Origin: Epichloe hybrida
Lineage: Eukaryota; Ascomycota; Sordariomycetes; Hypocreales; Clavicipitaceae
Length of the DNA: 64,000 bases
NCBI GenBank assembly: GCA_019022495.1
Contig: JAFEKR010000020.1
Span: 124,001-188,000 of the forward strand
Reading direction: 5' to 3'
The notes under the pieces are model-generated. The model saw only the letters and a program-made list of their open reading frames with translations, did not search any database and was not told the origin of the DNA. Positions 22,822 through 33,865 of this stretch are shown here, piece after piece (position 1 is the first letter of the stretch; each line of letters opens with the position of its first letter). A program made the position numbers and the translations under genes.

Positions 22822-25149
22822 TTATTAAAATAAGGTCATCCTATGGAGACATCTCTTCTAATTAGTTAGACGCGAAATACTCTTTAGCAACTAGTTAAGA
22901 AATTTTTTTCTACCTCTCCTAACCACCTAACGCTTTTTATTAGGGGGGGGGAGGAGGAGGAGGCCCGCCACAGGCAATAGCTTGCCGTAGGCGGCCCCTA
23001 GCAAGGCCCCTAGAGGGCCCCCAGAGGGAATATAAAATATTATACCTTTAAAGATAAATAAATTTAATAATACAAAGTATTAGTAATTAATTCGCGATCA
23101 TAGATACGCGGTAGTGGTGGTGGTGTTATGGTTAAATTATAGTTACAAAAGACTTAAACTTATGATATCATAATATCTTATAAAGACTCGCAGCACATTG
23201 CTTACTTTGCAATTATAAAAAAAAAAAAACCACAGATATAATTCAAACACATAACCTTTCAATTCAGTTATTTTTTACTATTATGACATTACAAAGTAAA
23301 GTGTTACTATGTTATATAAATATAATTCATAGCACGCCCCTACACTTAATTTCAACACTAAAATTAACACTAAAAAAGTATTACCCTTACTAGGTAACTC
23401 TATATAGTAGCAGGTTAGGACTAAACACTTCTTAAAAGAAACCACCTTAGGCACCTATCTAATAACCTAGAGTTAGCGCCTATAGCGAATCATTAGGAGT
23501 TAAAGTATTATATTACCCTAGGTCCCTAAGTATCTATAGTTACATGTTAGTAAGGTTAGAAGGAGAATACTAAGTTACTTATAATTTAGTATAGCATAAT
23601 TAAGCCACTATCCACCACAGTCTACCACTCTTACCCTATTCGCTCGCTTCATATCATATCATATTATATTAGGTTTAGCGTCAGGTTTAGATATTTATTA
23701 CTATATTTTATAGTTATCTATAGTTATTCTACAGTATCTACAGCATTTACAGTATTTAGTTTTATAGTAGTAAGTGTAACACTACAGAGGTAGTTCTTTC
23801 TTCTTTTAAATTAGGCAAGGAAGCAGCCTATAATAACTATTAATCTACAAGGGTAGTCTACTATATAGGGCTAGTCTATATAGTGTTTAATATAATTAAT
23901 AGTACTAGCCTTACTACTAACTACACTAAACGCAACATTCTAAGTAAATATTAGGTTATAAGCAGTATTATAATTATAGACTATATACCTATCTTTGGAT
24001 TTGTATACTAAGACAGGAGTGAGGCATAAAAATGCCACGCAGATCCACCTACTGTTTAATATCATGAAGTTAATACAACCACGCACACAGACGCGTAAGC
24101 ACGCATACATACCGCATAATCCTATTGATTTACAAAGCAAGGCAATAAGCGTAGGATTTGCTAATATAATAATTTATTTACGCGTTTTTCTAGCAGCTTT
24201 ATAATATAATTTATAGCATTACATGCAATAGTCCCACTTTCCCCTGTTTAAGCGCTCCTTCCTTACTATATATTACCTCTTACCTCTTACTTTTTTCTCT
24301 TACACTAACCTGAATTTCCTTCTTAACTCTTCTCTGCTTTTCTTTTCTACATCCCTATCTATAATAATAAAGCTATACCTATTATTATCTGATTATTATC
24401 TTGCTTTCTCTAAGCTATACATAATACAGTAAATCATTATAATAAGATAGCTTCTCTTACTCCTCCTATACTACTACCTAATTCTCCTTGTAATCCAGGC
24501 CACGAGAACCTAGCTAATATCATAGATATCCCTAATAATACCTCTAAAACACGTATATATTAGCATTATAAACAGGACAAACCTATTAATGAATTTATTA
24601 GCTTAAAGAATAGGGATAAGTTAACACAAAAATACCTAGCGTGCTGTAATTAATAAAACATGCCAGTACGTGCTACTACTACTACTTAGTACCCTAATAT
24701 TACCCTAATACTAATATAACTATAGTCTTAAGCTCTTACATAATTCTCGCGTTCTATAATAGCCATAGTATACGGTAGTAGTAAGTGCCTAATTACTAGA
24801 GTGTAATCCCCTAAGTAGTAATAAACTTAGCAACTTCCTATACTATTACCCTAACAGTAATAAGCCATAGGCTTACAAGAGATTATAGCTAATTTCTTAC
24901 AACAAATAACACACAGATTAATAAGGTTTCTTTACTGTAGATAGGCTTCTTAAGATACACTAGATAAAGCTAAGGCGCGTTCTCTATAGGTATATTAACT
25001 TACTCTTAACACTATATATTTATACTAAACTAAAGTAAGCTATAATCTAATAAGAGCATTGAGTTATACGACAAGCTAGGGAAGAACCTAACCCTACCCC
25101 TTTATTAGCTACTATTCTACACTAGGTAGCCTCTCCGCGTTAGCTAGGA
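22822..25149. other. AT-rich RIP-affected DNA, unclassified
   Basis: Left part of AT block 1. CpA and TpG are scarce and TpA is abundant, and there are no long frames. Probably the 5' part of the Helitron-type relic to the right, plus other debris; a glutamine- and lysine-rich stretch is faintly readable on the plus strand near 24,500-24,660. One G/A-rich and GC-rich island (about 22,944-23,025) stands out. Confidence 0.5.
22965..22994. repeat. GC-rich hairpin inside AT block 1
   Basis: CCGCC-ACA-GGCAA-TAGC-TTGCC-GTA-GGCGG: two 5-bp stems around a 3/3 internal loop, with a 4-base loop. CCCCTAG follows at once. A short hairpin a few bases before CTAG resembles a Helitron 3' terminus, but the Helitron-like coding relic here runs the other way relative to it, so assignment is open. 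Confidence 0.7.
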
Positions 25150-28100
25150 GTTTAGGAACTCTTTAGCAACTAAATTAACATGGCAGGTGACCTAGATAAT
25201 AATAATAATCCTATCCTAGGCATAGAATAGAAATAATACCTATTATGTTATTGCGTATTTGCCTGCTAGAGCTTTATTACTTCTAATGAAGTAAAACATA
25301 GATATTATAAACAGTGTAATCATGACATAACAAATGATTTCATACCTTCTTAGTCCTTAGCAGGGGATTCTAATCTAAATATGTCACTTTCTTAGCGTTC
25401 ATTAGTATAACCACATCTGCCTTTAAACCTCGGCAGGTCTGCTTCTTAGGATCTGCCTATCTTGCCTAATCTAGTCTTTCAGGGAGATCTAGACTAGTTA
25501 TACCTAACTAAGCGTAACCACGGCTTAATTAGCCACTAGGTAGCAAGCCTAGCGTTAAATACCATAGAGTATTACACTTATTACAAGATAAGATAGTTTA
25601 GTCTTAAGGTTAGGAATAGAATCTGCCGCTCTTATAACTATCGCGACGCAGTCCCCTAGGGCCGCGTATCTTGCAATTAACGCCGCGCTAGTTAGCCCTT
25701 TTTTTAGTCTAAAGAAAACAAGCTTAATCCTAGGTTAGTTCCAGGCTATTTACCTAAGCTTACGCAGACTAAAGAGATGCTTATTACTAAGGTTTACGTT
25801 CACATCACGGTTATAACCTATTATAGTCAGCAGTACAGATATAAGGGCTATGTGGTTAACTTCATAAAGAACGTTAGTTAAGTCTATAACTAGCTACCGC
25901 TTTTACCTAGGGATCTTAACATTATTATCCTTTAACCTGCAAATCAGATAAATTAGCCACACATAATATATTAGTTCTATAACTAATTCAGAGTGCGGTA
26001 GCCTATTATCCAGGCCTAGCTTATATATCTCCGTTTAAATTATCCTAGGTATTACTATATTAACATAAATAAGAACAATCTGCTCTAGTTACCTAGTGAT
26101 AGAGATGTTATAGACTAGCTTATAGTGGAGGCAACTAACGCCGTTAATATTAAAGAGACCTACCTTAATAAAGATAATAACTAGATTAATGCACACTTTA
26201 ACGGAGCTGCGGTTCCTAATTTCATCGCTTAGCAACAGGAGCTCATATAACTCTATCATTAGCTTTAAGGTTCTAATAGGCCTCAGGTGCCGCCAGAGTA
26301 AATTCCCCTCTAGCAAGTCAAACCTTAGATATACCTTAATATACCTGACGTTTATAGCACGCCTTTAAATAAGTTTAATTAGTCTTAGCTATTACTCTTA
26401 GAAGCATTTCTAGGTCTCTTTCTAAACGGAGAAGCTGAGTTTATTAAGCCTTATGAACGCACTGTAAGCTACTCTAACTATATTAATTACCTAATAAAGT
26501 ATAATAATAGCCGCTTTGCTTAGCATCCTTGATTTCGCTACATTACATTTAATACGCTTATGCGTTAGCAGGTGAATAAGCAAAGCGCCTACTTTATCAA
26601 GAGAGAATATCACCATTAGGCTATTAATATTAACCAGCTTTAACTAGCTTTTAACTTAAATACTACTAAAGCTAAGGCACTACTTAACTCTGTAGTAAGA
26701 TTCTCAGGGAGCCTACAAGGCATACAAGCGTACTAGGGAGGCCGCAAGAACCAGCTTAAGGCGTATATTCATGCTCTTGGCTACCTAGGCATGTTTATTA
26801 CCCTTTTAGCTACTAATTTACACTAGCAAGACCTTCAGAGGTTTATACCAAATTATAATAAATAGCAGTTAGGGAATAACTAAGTTAAGGCTAGGATTAC
26901 AGGTAAGAACCTTCGTAAGAACCTATATATCTTAGCATAGTACTTTAAGATACGCTTCTAGTTATTCTTTAAGTAAGTTCTTTAGCCTAAATTTAGCATT
27001 AAGGAATATTAGTACCAATATAAGTAGCAGTCCCAAGGTAGCCCTCATGCTTATTGCCTCTTTTAGATCAAAGATACCCCAGATACTAGCCTTATAACCA
27101 CAGAACTACAGAAGGTCTTTGCTAAGTACTAGGGGTAGTATATTACTACCTATAATACCTACCCTAACTTAGTGAATTAGTAGCGTTAGGGCAATAACCC
27201 TTTAATCTCACCTATCGCAGATCCTAAGTTTAGCAATTTAGTCAATATAATCAATCGCATTTAACGCTATAAGTGCACGGAAGCATACTATTAGCATTAT
27301 AAGCAACTACCTAATAGGAGATTAACAAAGGAGACACACTACTAATTTCACTTTCTATAAGCACATTATAAAGAGCTAATTATTACAAGGAACTTTAACC
27401 CATAGTATCTTATATTTAATAGGGCTTAGAATAATACCTTTCTAAATAACTTTAGCCCTATAGTTATAGCCTTATAGCTTACTAATATTAACTTTACGCC
27501 CTATATAGGTATATATGCCGTTATCTCCTACATATTAAAATATTATAACAAGGCTAAATAGTAGTTAAAGACCTTCTAGGACATAGCTAAGGAGATTCTA
27601 CCTAGGGTTAACGCAAGTCATAGGCTTATTAGATTTATTGCTAAGTTTATAAACAAACTTATTACTAAAAGAGACTAGTTTACATAAGAGGTTCTCTACC
27701 TATTACTTAACCTTAACCTTTAAGAAGGATTACGTATTATTTACAGTGTTAATTACCACCTACCTAATAAGCATTAGCAGGCGGATTATCTACTTACTAA
27801 GGGTAAAGATTAGGTCTAATAGACTTTGAATTCTTACTAGAAGTACCTGAATTACCCCACAAGCCTATAGGATCTTTATTATTTTTAGTTCCTAACCTAG
27901 ATTAACTTCTCTAAGAAGCCTAAGTATTAGCAAGAGTTCCCTAACACGCCTAACTAAGTCCTGAATTACTTCCCGTAATATAAGACTAATCCTAATAATA
28001 AAAGCTTTAAGGACTTCTATAAAGTAAAGCTTATACTAAGCTATCCCTATACTAACTATAACTAGCTAAAGATAGTAAAGGAGAAGAGTTTTACCACGTT

Positions 28101-28560
28101 TCATAAGGCATTTATATATTATTAAAGAGTCCACGCTAGCGCTCACTATTACAATTACTACAGTGAGCTACCTCCCATAATAAAAGATAAGTTTAAGGAA
28201 GACCCTTAGTAGGAGAACAAGGTCTAGCCAGAGGCTTGGCAGGAAATAGCTCGCTAGATTCCACATATTAAGCTTAACACCAATAAGATTAAATTACTTA
28301 GGAACCGTAATCGTGATTTAGCCTATAATTAGCGAAATCATATCAGAACCTATCCTAATCTTCTTGCGCAGAAGAGAGAGTATTAAAATAGCCTTAAGAA
28401 GTCTTTTACTACTACTATTACTTCTTAGGATCCCGTAAGCAACTAGAACATTACTAGTCTTAATCCAGAGCAGCGCCTCATCTTTAATATATGTGTTTAC
28501 CACCTTAAGAATACTCTTAATCTAAATAAGCAAACACCTGAATCACTTCTTCTCCAGGTT

Positions 28561-28909
28561 TGTTAAAATATATTGTTAAAAATATATAAGGCTTTGTAAT
28601 CCTAGGTTCAGTTGGATCGGTCCACTCTTTTGATTTCAACAGGTTATGAGCCCGGTGGCGCAGTGGTTGTGGCTCACTGCGTTTTTAGCCCACCATAGTG
28701 GAGTACTACTCTGCGAGGCAAGGTTATGGGTTCGAACCCTGCCGAAAAAAAAAACAACTAAAGAAATTCAATTGCTAGTATAAGCCTAACCTCCAATAGG
28801 GCACCTGGATGTACAATTCCAGGGGGAGTGTTAAAATATATTGTTAAAAATATATAAGGCTTTGTAATCCTAGGTTCAGTTAGACCGGTCCACTCTTTTG
28901 ATTTCAACA
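28561..28909 (+). mobile_element. Complete TRIM (non-autonomous LTR retroelement, 349 bp)
   Basis: Two 81-bp direct repeats, 28561-28641 and 28829-28909, differ at two positions, begin TGTTAAAATAT and end TTTCAACA. The flanking 5 bp are AGGTT on both sides (28556-28560 and 28910-28914), a clean target duplication; removing the element rejoins the host helicase frame LLLQVD-SQGGTGKS. Directly after the 5' LTR is GGTTATGAGCC, complementary to the initiator tRNA-Met anticodon loop, as used for half-tRNA priming by some Ty1/copia elements. Directly before the 3' LTR is the polypurine tract AGGGGGAG. The interior is only 187 bp and has no coding capacity, so it must be moved by another element. 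It keeps many CpA/TpG sites, unlike the surrounding relic. Orientation is set by primer site and polypurine tract. Confidence 0.93.
28656..28739 (+). promoter_or_regulatory. tRNA-like Pol III A and B boxes inside the TRIM
   Basis: TGGCGCAGTGG at 28656-28666 fits the A box (TRGYNNARNNGG-type) and GGTTCGAACCC at 28729-28739 fits the B box (GGTTCGANTCC-type). They are 62 bp apart and are followed by an A-run at 28745-28754. This is the layout of a tRNA-derived SINE head. The sequence does not fold as a proper cloverleaf (the T stem has mismatches), so it is not a tRNA gene. Confidence 0.75.
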
Positions 28910-30290
28910 AGGTTGATAGCCAGGGAGGCACAGGGAAATCATTTATTATTCACGCTGTTTCCACGGCACTAGAACACCGCGCCCCAGGATGTATTATGCA
29001 AGCTGCCCCTACTAGAATCGCTGCTAATGGCATTAATAAAACGACATTATATTTGCTACTATATCTTCCGGTCTCAAGGCAGATTATAACCCTACCTAAG
29101 CTTTTGACTAACAAGCTTTCTGATTTATAGGGCACCCTACAAAGGGTCAAATACATCATTATTAACAAGAAGTCTATAATTAGGCTAAAGACGCTTTACT
29201 CTATTAACTAACGACTTTATCAGATCTTTTCTAATTCAGAGGACTACTTTAGTAGCTATAGCGTAATTCTCTTTAGTAACTTTTACTAGCTTTCACTAGT
29301 CTTTAAGAAGCCTCTCTACAGCAATAACAGACTTGTGAATAACATAGATCTAGCTAGGCATAATGCCTATTAGGCCTTTAATAAGACTGTTATGCTTTAG
29401 TAAGTTATCCGCTAACAAGGTGATACACAAGCACCGTTCCGTAAAGCTCTCCAGGGCCTTTATTTAGCTTAGCTATCTATTAACTATTAGAAGCTTCTTT
29501 ATTCCTAAATTTAATCACAGCTCTTGCCTCTAGAGGTTAATTCCTTTATAAATACAGTCTATATTTACTACACAAGACAGCAGGTCTAAGAATATAACTA
29601 TAACTACATAGAAAGGCTTACATTACTAATTATTCAGGTTCACGTAATATATATTAGCGAATTTAGGCATAATGCTAATTCTTAAACAGTAGGAAACCTC
29701 CACTACACTTTGCTAGTTTGTATTAGAGTAAGGGTTATGCTAACAGAGAATATCTAGACGCCTATAGGCCTTATTAACAGTGCTATAGGGATTATGGAAG
29801 ATATTTACTAGGATTAAGATATTACCAATCCTTACTAATAGGCTCCTAATATCATGTTCATGTGAATGGATAAGTACACAGGACCGCCTTACTTTATAAA
29901 GCCTAATAAGGCTACTATTATTCCTATTTTCTAAGCGTACCACAAGTTTATTAAGGGCAGTAACCTATGTAACTAGCGTTAATTCCCATTTACGATTGCA
30001 TATAGTATTACTATGCATAAGTCATAGGGCATTACTCTTAACAAGGTAGTAGCTAATATCTCTATAAAGGAGTTTATAATAGGCCTCATATACATTGCTA
30101 TCTTAAGAGTAAAGACGCTTAAGGGTATTATATTTAATACTCCCTTTAATCTTAGCACTCTTACTTCCTAGACTAACCTAGATACTAGCCTAAGGGCTCT
30201 TAATACGTAGCAATAAGAGGTAGAAATAATTCACGCCATGTAATAGCTAGACAAAGCTAATATATCTTATTAGATATAGAAATTTTAATA

Positions 30291-30620
30291 AGTTTAGATA
30301 ATAAGAGCTTTATTAGCTTTATCGTTAACAACAACAAGGTGGTTAAGCTACCTCCGTATATTAACCTAGCTTAGACCCCTCCTGCTCCTTAAATAAAAGA
30401 ATCTCATAGCCTAGTCCTAGTTATTAAATCTCCTATTTATATTAATTTGACATAAATTGATTCAAGATTATAAGAGGGGGAAAGGTATTATTATCTACCA
30501 AGACGTCACTTCTCCTTAGATATTTGCTGAGTAACGTCTTAGTAGAGGGAAAAGCACACGCCCCTAGAGGGATAGTTATGTATAAATTTGTAAAATTTGT
30601 ATTATAGTAGATTAACTAAA
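30291..30620. other. AT-rich tail of block 1
   Basis: Non-coding RIP-affected DNA between the readable helicase end and normal genic DNA. It contains the inverted repeat at 30,495-30,545 and the 12-mer GCCCCTAGAGGG (30,560-30,571), which also occurs at 23,006-23,017 near the other end of the block. Confidence 0.6.
30495..30545. repeat. Inverted repeat near the right end of AT block 1
   Basis: CTACCAAGACGT at 30495-30506 pairs with ACGTCTTAGTAG at 30534-30545, 11 of 12 matching, with a 27-bp spacer. The one mismatch is a C/T difference of the RIP type. It could be a subterminal structure of the Helitron-type relic. Confidence 0.8.
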
Positions 30621-31457
30621 AAAGCCCTTTTACGCACTTGACGTTAATGTTATCAGTGAAAACGGAACCGGATAATAATTAGCCCGGGCGGATACCGACG
30701 CTTTCCCTGCGCCTATGATGCCGATAAATTCGGGCAGCCATAAGGATCTTGTATAAACTCAATCGTACTCTCTCGCACTCTCTCGCACTTCAAGATAACA
30801 TCGTGGTTCATAGAAGTACGGAGTACTGGGAAACAGGGTCATAGCTGAAATAACAATGACGGACACAATTGTCTGCCTACCCGAATTGTCATCGATTTGC
30901 ATGTAGTTAGTCGTATTGCCAACGGGGCGACATTTTTTGTTGGTCGGTTGTCAGGAATGACGTTCCAACTCCTCGTAAAGCCTCAATTGATAGACTTGAA
31001 CTCATGGAACGGAACAAAAATGTCACACGACTACTTCGTACGTATCAAGTCATTGTGCCGTGTGACTGCGTGTTGCGGCATGAAATGGCTTTTTACCCGC
31101 CAAGCAATCTGCATCCATTGGCTGCTGACCTACGAATGAATTGTGGCTCTGTCCACATCTTGCATGGCTGTCCTGACCGCGGCCTACGGCTGACCTGTAC
31201 GGCTGTACCAAGCGAAAACAGTCGAAAACAGTCGAAAACATTTCCCCCCGGTAAAACTGCAAGCTGTCCAACTGCACCTACGTGCATGCTAAGCTGAGCC
31301 CCCGCTTACTAGGTCCAAGAGACGAGCGTTTATTATCAAGACCAGCATCTAACGATTACAATTCGACCCTGTTCGCCTATCTAACTTCAAATCTACACAA
31401 TTACATGGTGTCGAACGGAATATGTAGACAGACTTTCGTGTTTTACCATTGTTAAAC
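30621..31457. other. Intergenic region, no gene seen
   Basis: Base composition returns to genic levels. It has a triple CGAAAACAGT-type repeat near 31,213-31,241 and a repeated CTCTCTCGCA near 30,768-30,786. It presumably holds the promoter and 5' UTR of the gene at 31,458. No convincing coding region. Confidence 0.55.
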
Positions 31458-32939
31458 ATGCGGCTGCCGGACGTTGCAGCTGTCCTTCACAAATCATGGA
31501 AGCGTCTCCGTCAATCCCGCCGAGAGCTAAACAGCAAGAACCTAACATTCATCGTACGCGCTAATCAAACCCAAATAACAAAGTCTGTCCCATTCGTAAA
31601 TATCCATGCTAACGAACACTGGCAACAGATCGTTTTAAGTTCTGTTGCTGCATTTGCAGCTGTGTCTTACGTGGTCGTTTCTTTTTTCAAAGCACGCCGG
31701 CAGCGACAAAAACATGGCCAGAAAGTGGGTTGGGTCGGACGCTGGTCGTTCCTCAATGCGTTGGGACGCAAACGGGGCGATCAAGGCCGATATGAGCAAA
31801 CATTTGGCGACAATTTCGACGGAACTTCACACTCTCATCCTCTCGAAACAACAGCTACCTCGGATGAAACTAATGATTGTCGGCAGACCCTGCGAAGAAC
31901 GCACCTGGGACGAACTTCGGATGCACAAGATGGAGCGCTTGTCGACAGAAATACCTCCATCCGTTCCGTCATGACCCTTCCTGTATATCGTGCTATCGCA
32001 GGGCATAATGAGCGGGTTATTGGCAGAGAAGGTGAAAGGGGTGGAGTTGATGTTGTGGTAGAGTTTCCTACCGCAGAGGAGGAGGAATTTCTTCGACGTG
32101 AAGAAATGGAAGCTATATATCAAATTCGACTGGCTAGGCGGCAACAAGCGGCAGAGCGTGAGGAATCGAGGCGACAAATACATGAGGTGCGGCAGCGTGG
32201 CGACAGTAATGCCGTAGCAGAGGCTCGATCTCGATCTCGGACTGCTAGCACCAATGGCACGGTTGAAGAACTTCGCCAGGATGTTAATCGAATTCGTGAG
32301 CAGCGACAGAGATCTGTCTCCAGTGTCTCGTATGCAGACCTCGGTGTGGCCAGGCACGATGGCACAAGAATACGGGCAAACAGCAATGAAAGTGAACAGA
32401 TGGGTCTTCTTTCAGATGCTGCTAGCATTGCAGTTTCAACTTTCTCAGACGCTCGTTCGCCGGGCTTTCATCGACGACAGCATAGTGCGAGCTCTTTAGT
32501 GAGCGTCGACAGCGACTTGCATCCAAATCATCCCGCGTCAAGAGTGCGCTCACATCCATCGAAACTGAGGCTATCCGGCAGCAGTGGAGAAATTGGCACT
32601 GGTTCAAGGCTAGAGCTCGTGGAAGTCGATCTAGGAACTGAACCACTCCCTCTCCCCCAGTACGAGAACGCGTCCCACGACGACAACGTCGAAGCTCAAA
32701 GTCCAACAAATTCGGCCCGACAGCCACCCCCAGAATACGCGGCACCAGACCAAGTCTTTTCTCCGGGTTCTGATGGAGCAACCTCTTTCGCCCATATTCA
32801 TTCGTCCAACGAGACTCAGGTTCTGTCAACAGGAGAAGTCCCAGGTGTGATCGGCGACATTCCACGGTTGCCCAGTCTGAGACTCCCTGTAATTGTTGTT
32901 GAGCGAATTACCGACGAAAACTCAATTCAAAACTCATAG
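31458..32939 (+). CDS. Conserved fungal single-pass membrane protein, function unknown
   Basis: Intronless, 493 aa from the ATG at 31458 (an upstream TTG opens the frame). There is one clear hydrophobic segment at about 58-78 (IVLSSVAAFAAVSYVVVSFF) followed by a basic stretch RRQRQK, suggesting a membrane anchor with a cytosolic C-terminus. A conserved-looking core has VIGREGERGGVDVVVEFPT, an acidic run, then YQIRLARRQQAAEREESRR, which is likely a charged helix or coiled coil, and SSVSYADLGVARHDGTRIR and NESEQMGLLSDAASIAV. The rest is Ser- and Pro-rich. These blocks recur in uncharacterised Pezizomycotina proteins as I recall them; no enzyme motif is visible. Confidence 0.85.
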   Translation: MRLPDVAAVLHKSWKRLRQSRRELNSKNLTFIVRANQTQITKSVPFVNIHANEHWQQIVLSSVAAFAAVSYVVVSFFKARRQRQKHGQKVGWVGRWSFLNALGRKRGDQGRYEQTFGDNFDGTSHSHPLETTATSDETNDCRQTLRRTHLGRTSDAQDGALVDRNTSIRSVMTLPVYRAIAGHNERVIGREGERGGVDVVVEFPTAEEEEFLRREEMEAIYQIRLARRQQAAEREESRRQIHEVRQRGDSNAVAEARSRSRTASTNGTVEELRQDVNRIREQRQRSVSSVSYADLGVARHDGTRIRANSNESEQMGLLSDAASIAVSTFSDARSPGFHRRQHSASSLVSVDSDLHPNHPASRVRSHPSKLRLSGSSGEIGTGSRLELVEVDLGTEPLPLPQYENASHDDNVEAQSPTNSARQPPPEYAAPDQVFSPGSDGATSFAHIHSSNETQVLSTGEVPGVIGDIPRLPSLRLPVIVVERITDENSIQNS

Positions 32940-33865
32940 GCGTTTTCTCTTTCCTTCTTCTTTAGACCATTCGTGACTTATACTCTGTTCTCTGTCTATC
33001 TACTGACCGCTTCCGTTTGGATTGATACATTCAAACAAATTAGAACAGAAGAGGAAATTGCTTGAACTAGCGTTCTTGGGTTTCTGCTTTTGTGTTTTCA
33101 AAACGTCAGGGCGGCAGGATGCCCATTTCCCACGGTTATTTTGCGTGTCGATCGGCGGTGATCAAACAAGAAAAACACATCAGCCAGCTAGCTCCATCAA
33201 GGTAGTGTTCCTAAGCTGCAAAGTCCAGATTATCAAATTTCTTTGGCTATTGGGGTTTAAAAAAAACCCTGAATTACATGTGCGTACGGAATCCATCACT
33301 GCAGCTTATTATTCTAGCTGCAGCTAGTTGACATAAGTCTGGGACCTGCCACCATCCATGCCTGACATACTTGTGGGGCCCCGGGCCAGGCACATTAGTA
33401 ATAATCAAGTAATCCACAGCCGCTTGTCTACATGTACATACTGCCTCGGCGGTGTGGTGTGGGGTGGGAGGGGGCACATGTTGAGCTGCGTCTGATGACG
33501 GCAGAGTGACATCCCAGCTCCGCACCTGAAGAAGCCACTTGATTTTGACGCTACAGTTCGACACTTGGCGAGGCGTCACGCCTCGAAGGTGATGGAAGAC
33601 CAAATAGATACGAGGACTTGACAACCCTTCCTAGCGCCGCACACTTGTGTTTTTCCGTTCGTTCTAAGCTTTTAGTAATACATTTGAAATTCGGTGGATC
33701 GATCTGGAGCTCGTCATCCGCACAATCAGGTATAAAAAGGGGGCATGGCTCCATGACCAATATGAAGTACGATGCCCCCAAAGCCGTTCTGACTATCCGC
33801 TAGGCAACAAGATTATCCCTCCTCTCTTTTTAAGCACAGGCTACAGTTATTTTGCGATAGAAATC
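32940..33865. other. Intergenic region with promoter of the WrbA-like gene
   Basis: Short frames only. The right end has a TATA box and a CT-rich leader before the WrbA-like ATG. A G-rich stretch (GGTGTGGGGTGGGAGGGGG, near 33,454) stands out but has no assigned role. Confidence 0.55.
33731..33738 (+). promoter_or_regulatory. TATA box of the WrbA-like gene
   Basis: TATAAAAA lies 128 bp upstream of the ATG at 33866, a normal distance for a fungal TATA element with a leader of about 100 bp. Confidence 0.55.

Larger units (their letters stand above)
25150..30290 (+). mobile_element. RIP-degraded Helitron-type relic with PIF1-like helicase
   Basis: Translating the plus strand and treating TAG/TAA as mutated Gln codons gives a long protein of the fungal Helitron Rep/helicase kind. 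The N-terminal domain (about 25,740-26,300) reads LITKVYVHI, QQYRYKGYVVNF, LPLLPRDLN and LPSDRDVIDQL. The Helitron-like middle (about 26,500-27,650) includes FRYITFNTLMR, IYAVISYILKYYNKA. The helicase (about 28,440-30,160) shows Walker A GGTGKS at 28,930-28,950, APTRIAANGIN, a motif III-like ILFSNFYQL, FPFTIAYSITMHKSQG (motif V) and YIAILRVKTLKGIIFNTP (motif VI). Many in-frame stops make it dead. The helicase is interrupted by the TRIM at 28,561-28,909. Element ends are not located; boundaries given are those of readable coding sequence. Confidence 0.85.

Noticed and set aside
22965..23000. Definite Helitron 3' terminus
   Set aside because: Hairpin plus CTAG fits, but the base after CTAG is C rather than T and the position is at the 5' side of the plus-strand coding relic.
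28651..28745. tRNA gene at the A/B boxes
   Set aside because: Box sequences fit, but the T stem has mismatches and no acceptor or anticodon stem forms; it lies inside a complete TRIM, so it is tRNA-derived, not a tRNA gene.
28950..29168. 72-aa ORF on the minus strand
   Set aside because: Shadow of the Helitron helicase Walker A region, which is readable on the plus strand.
30897..31297. Overlapping ORFs of 80-97 aa
   Set aside because: Several frames on both strands over the same intergenic DNA; none has a domain or splice support.
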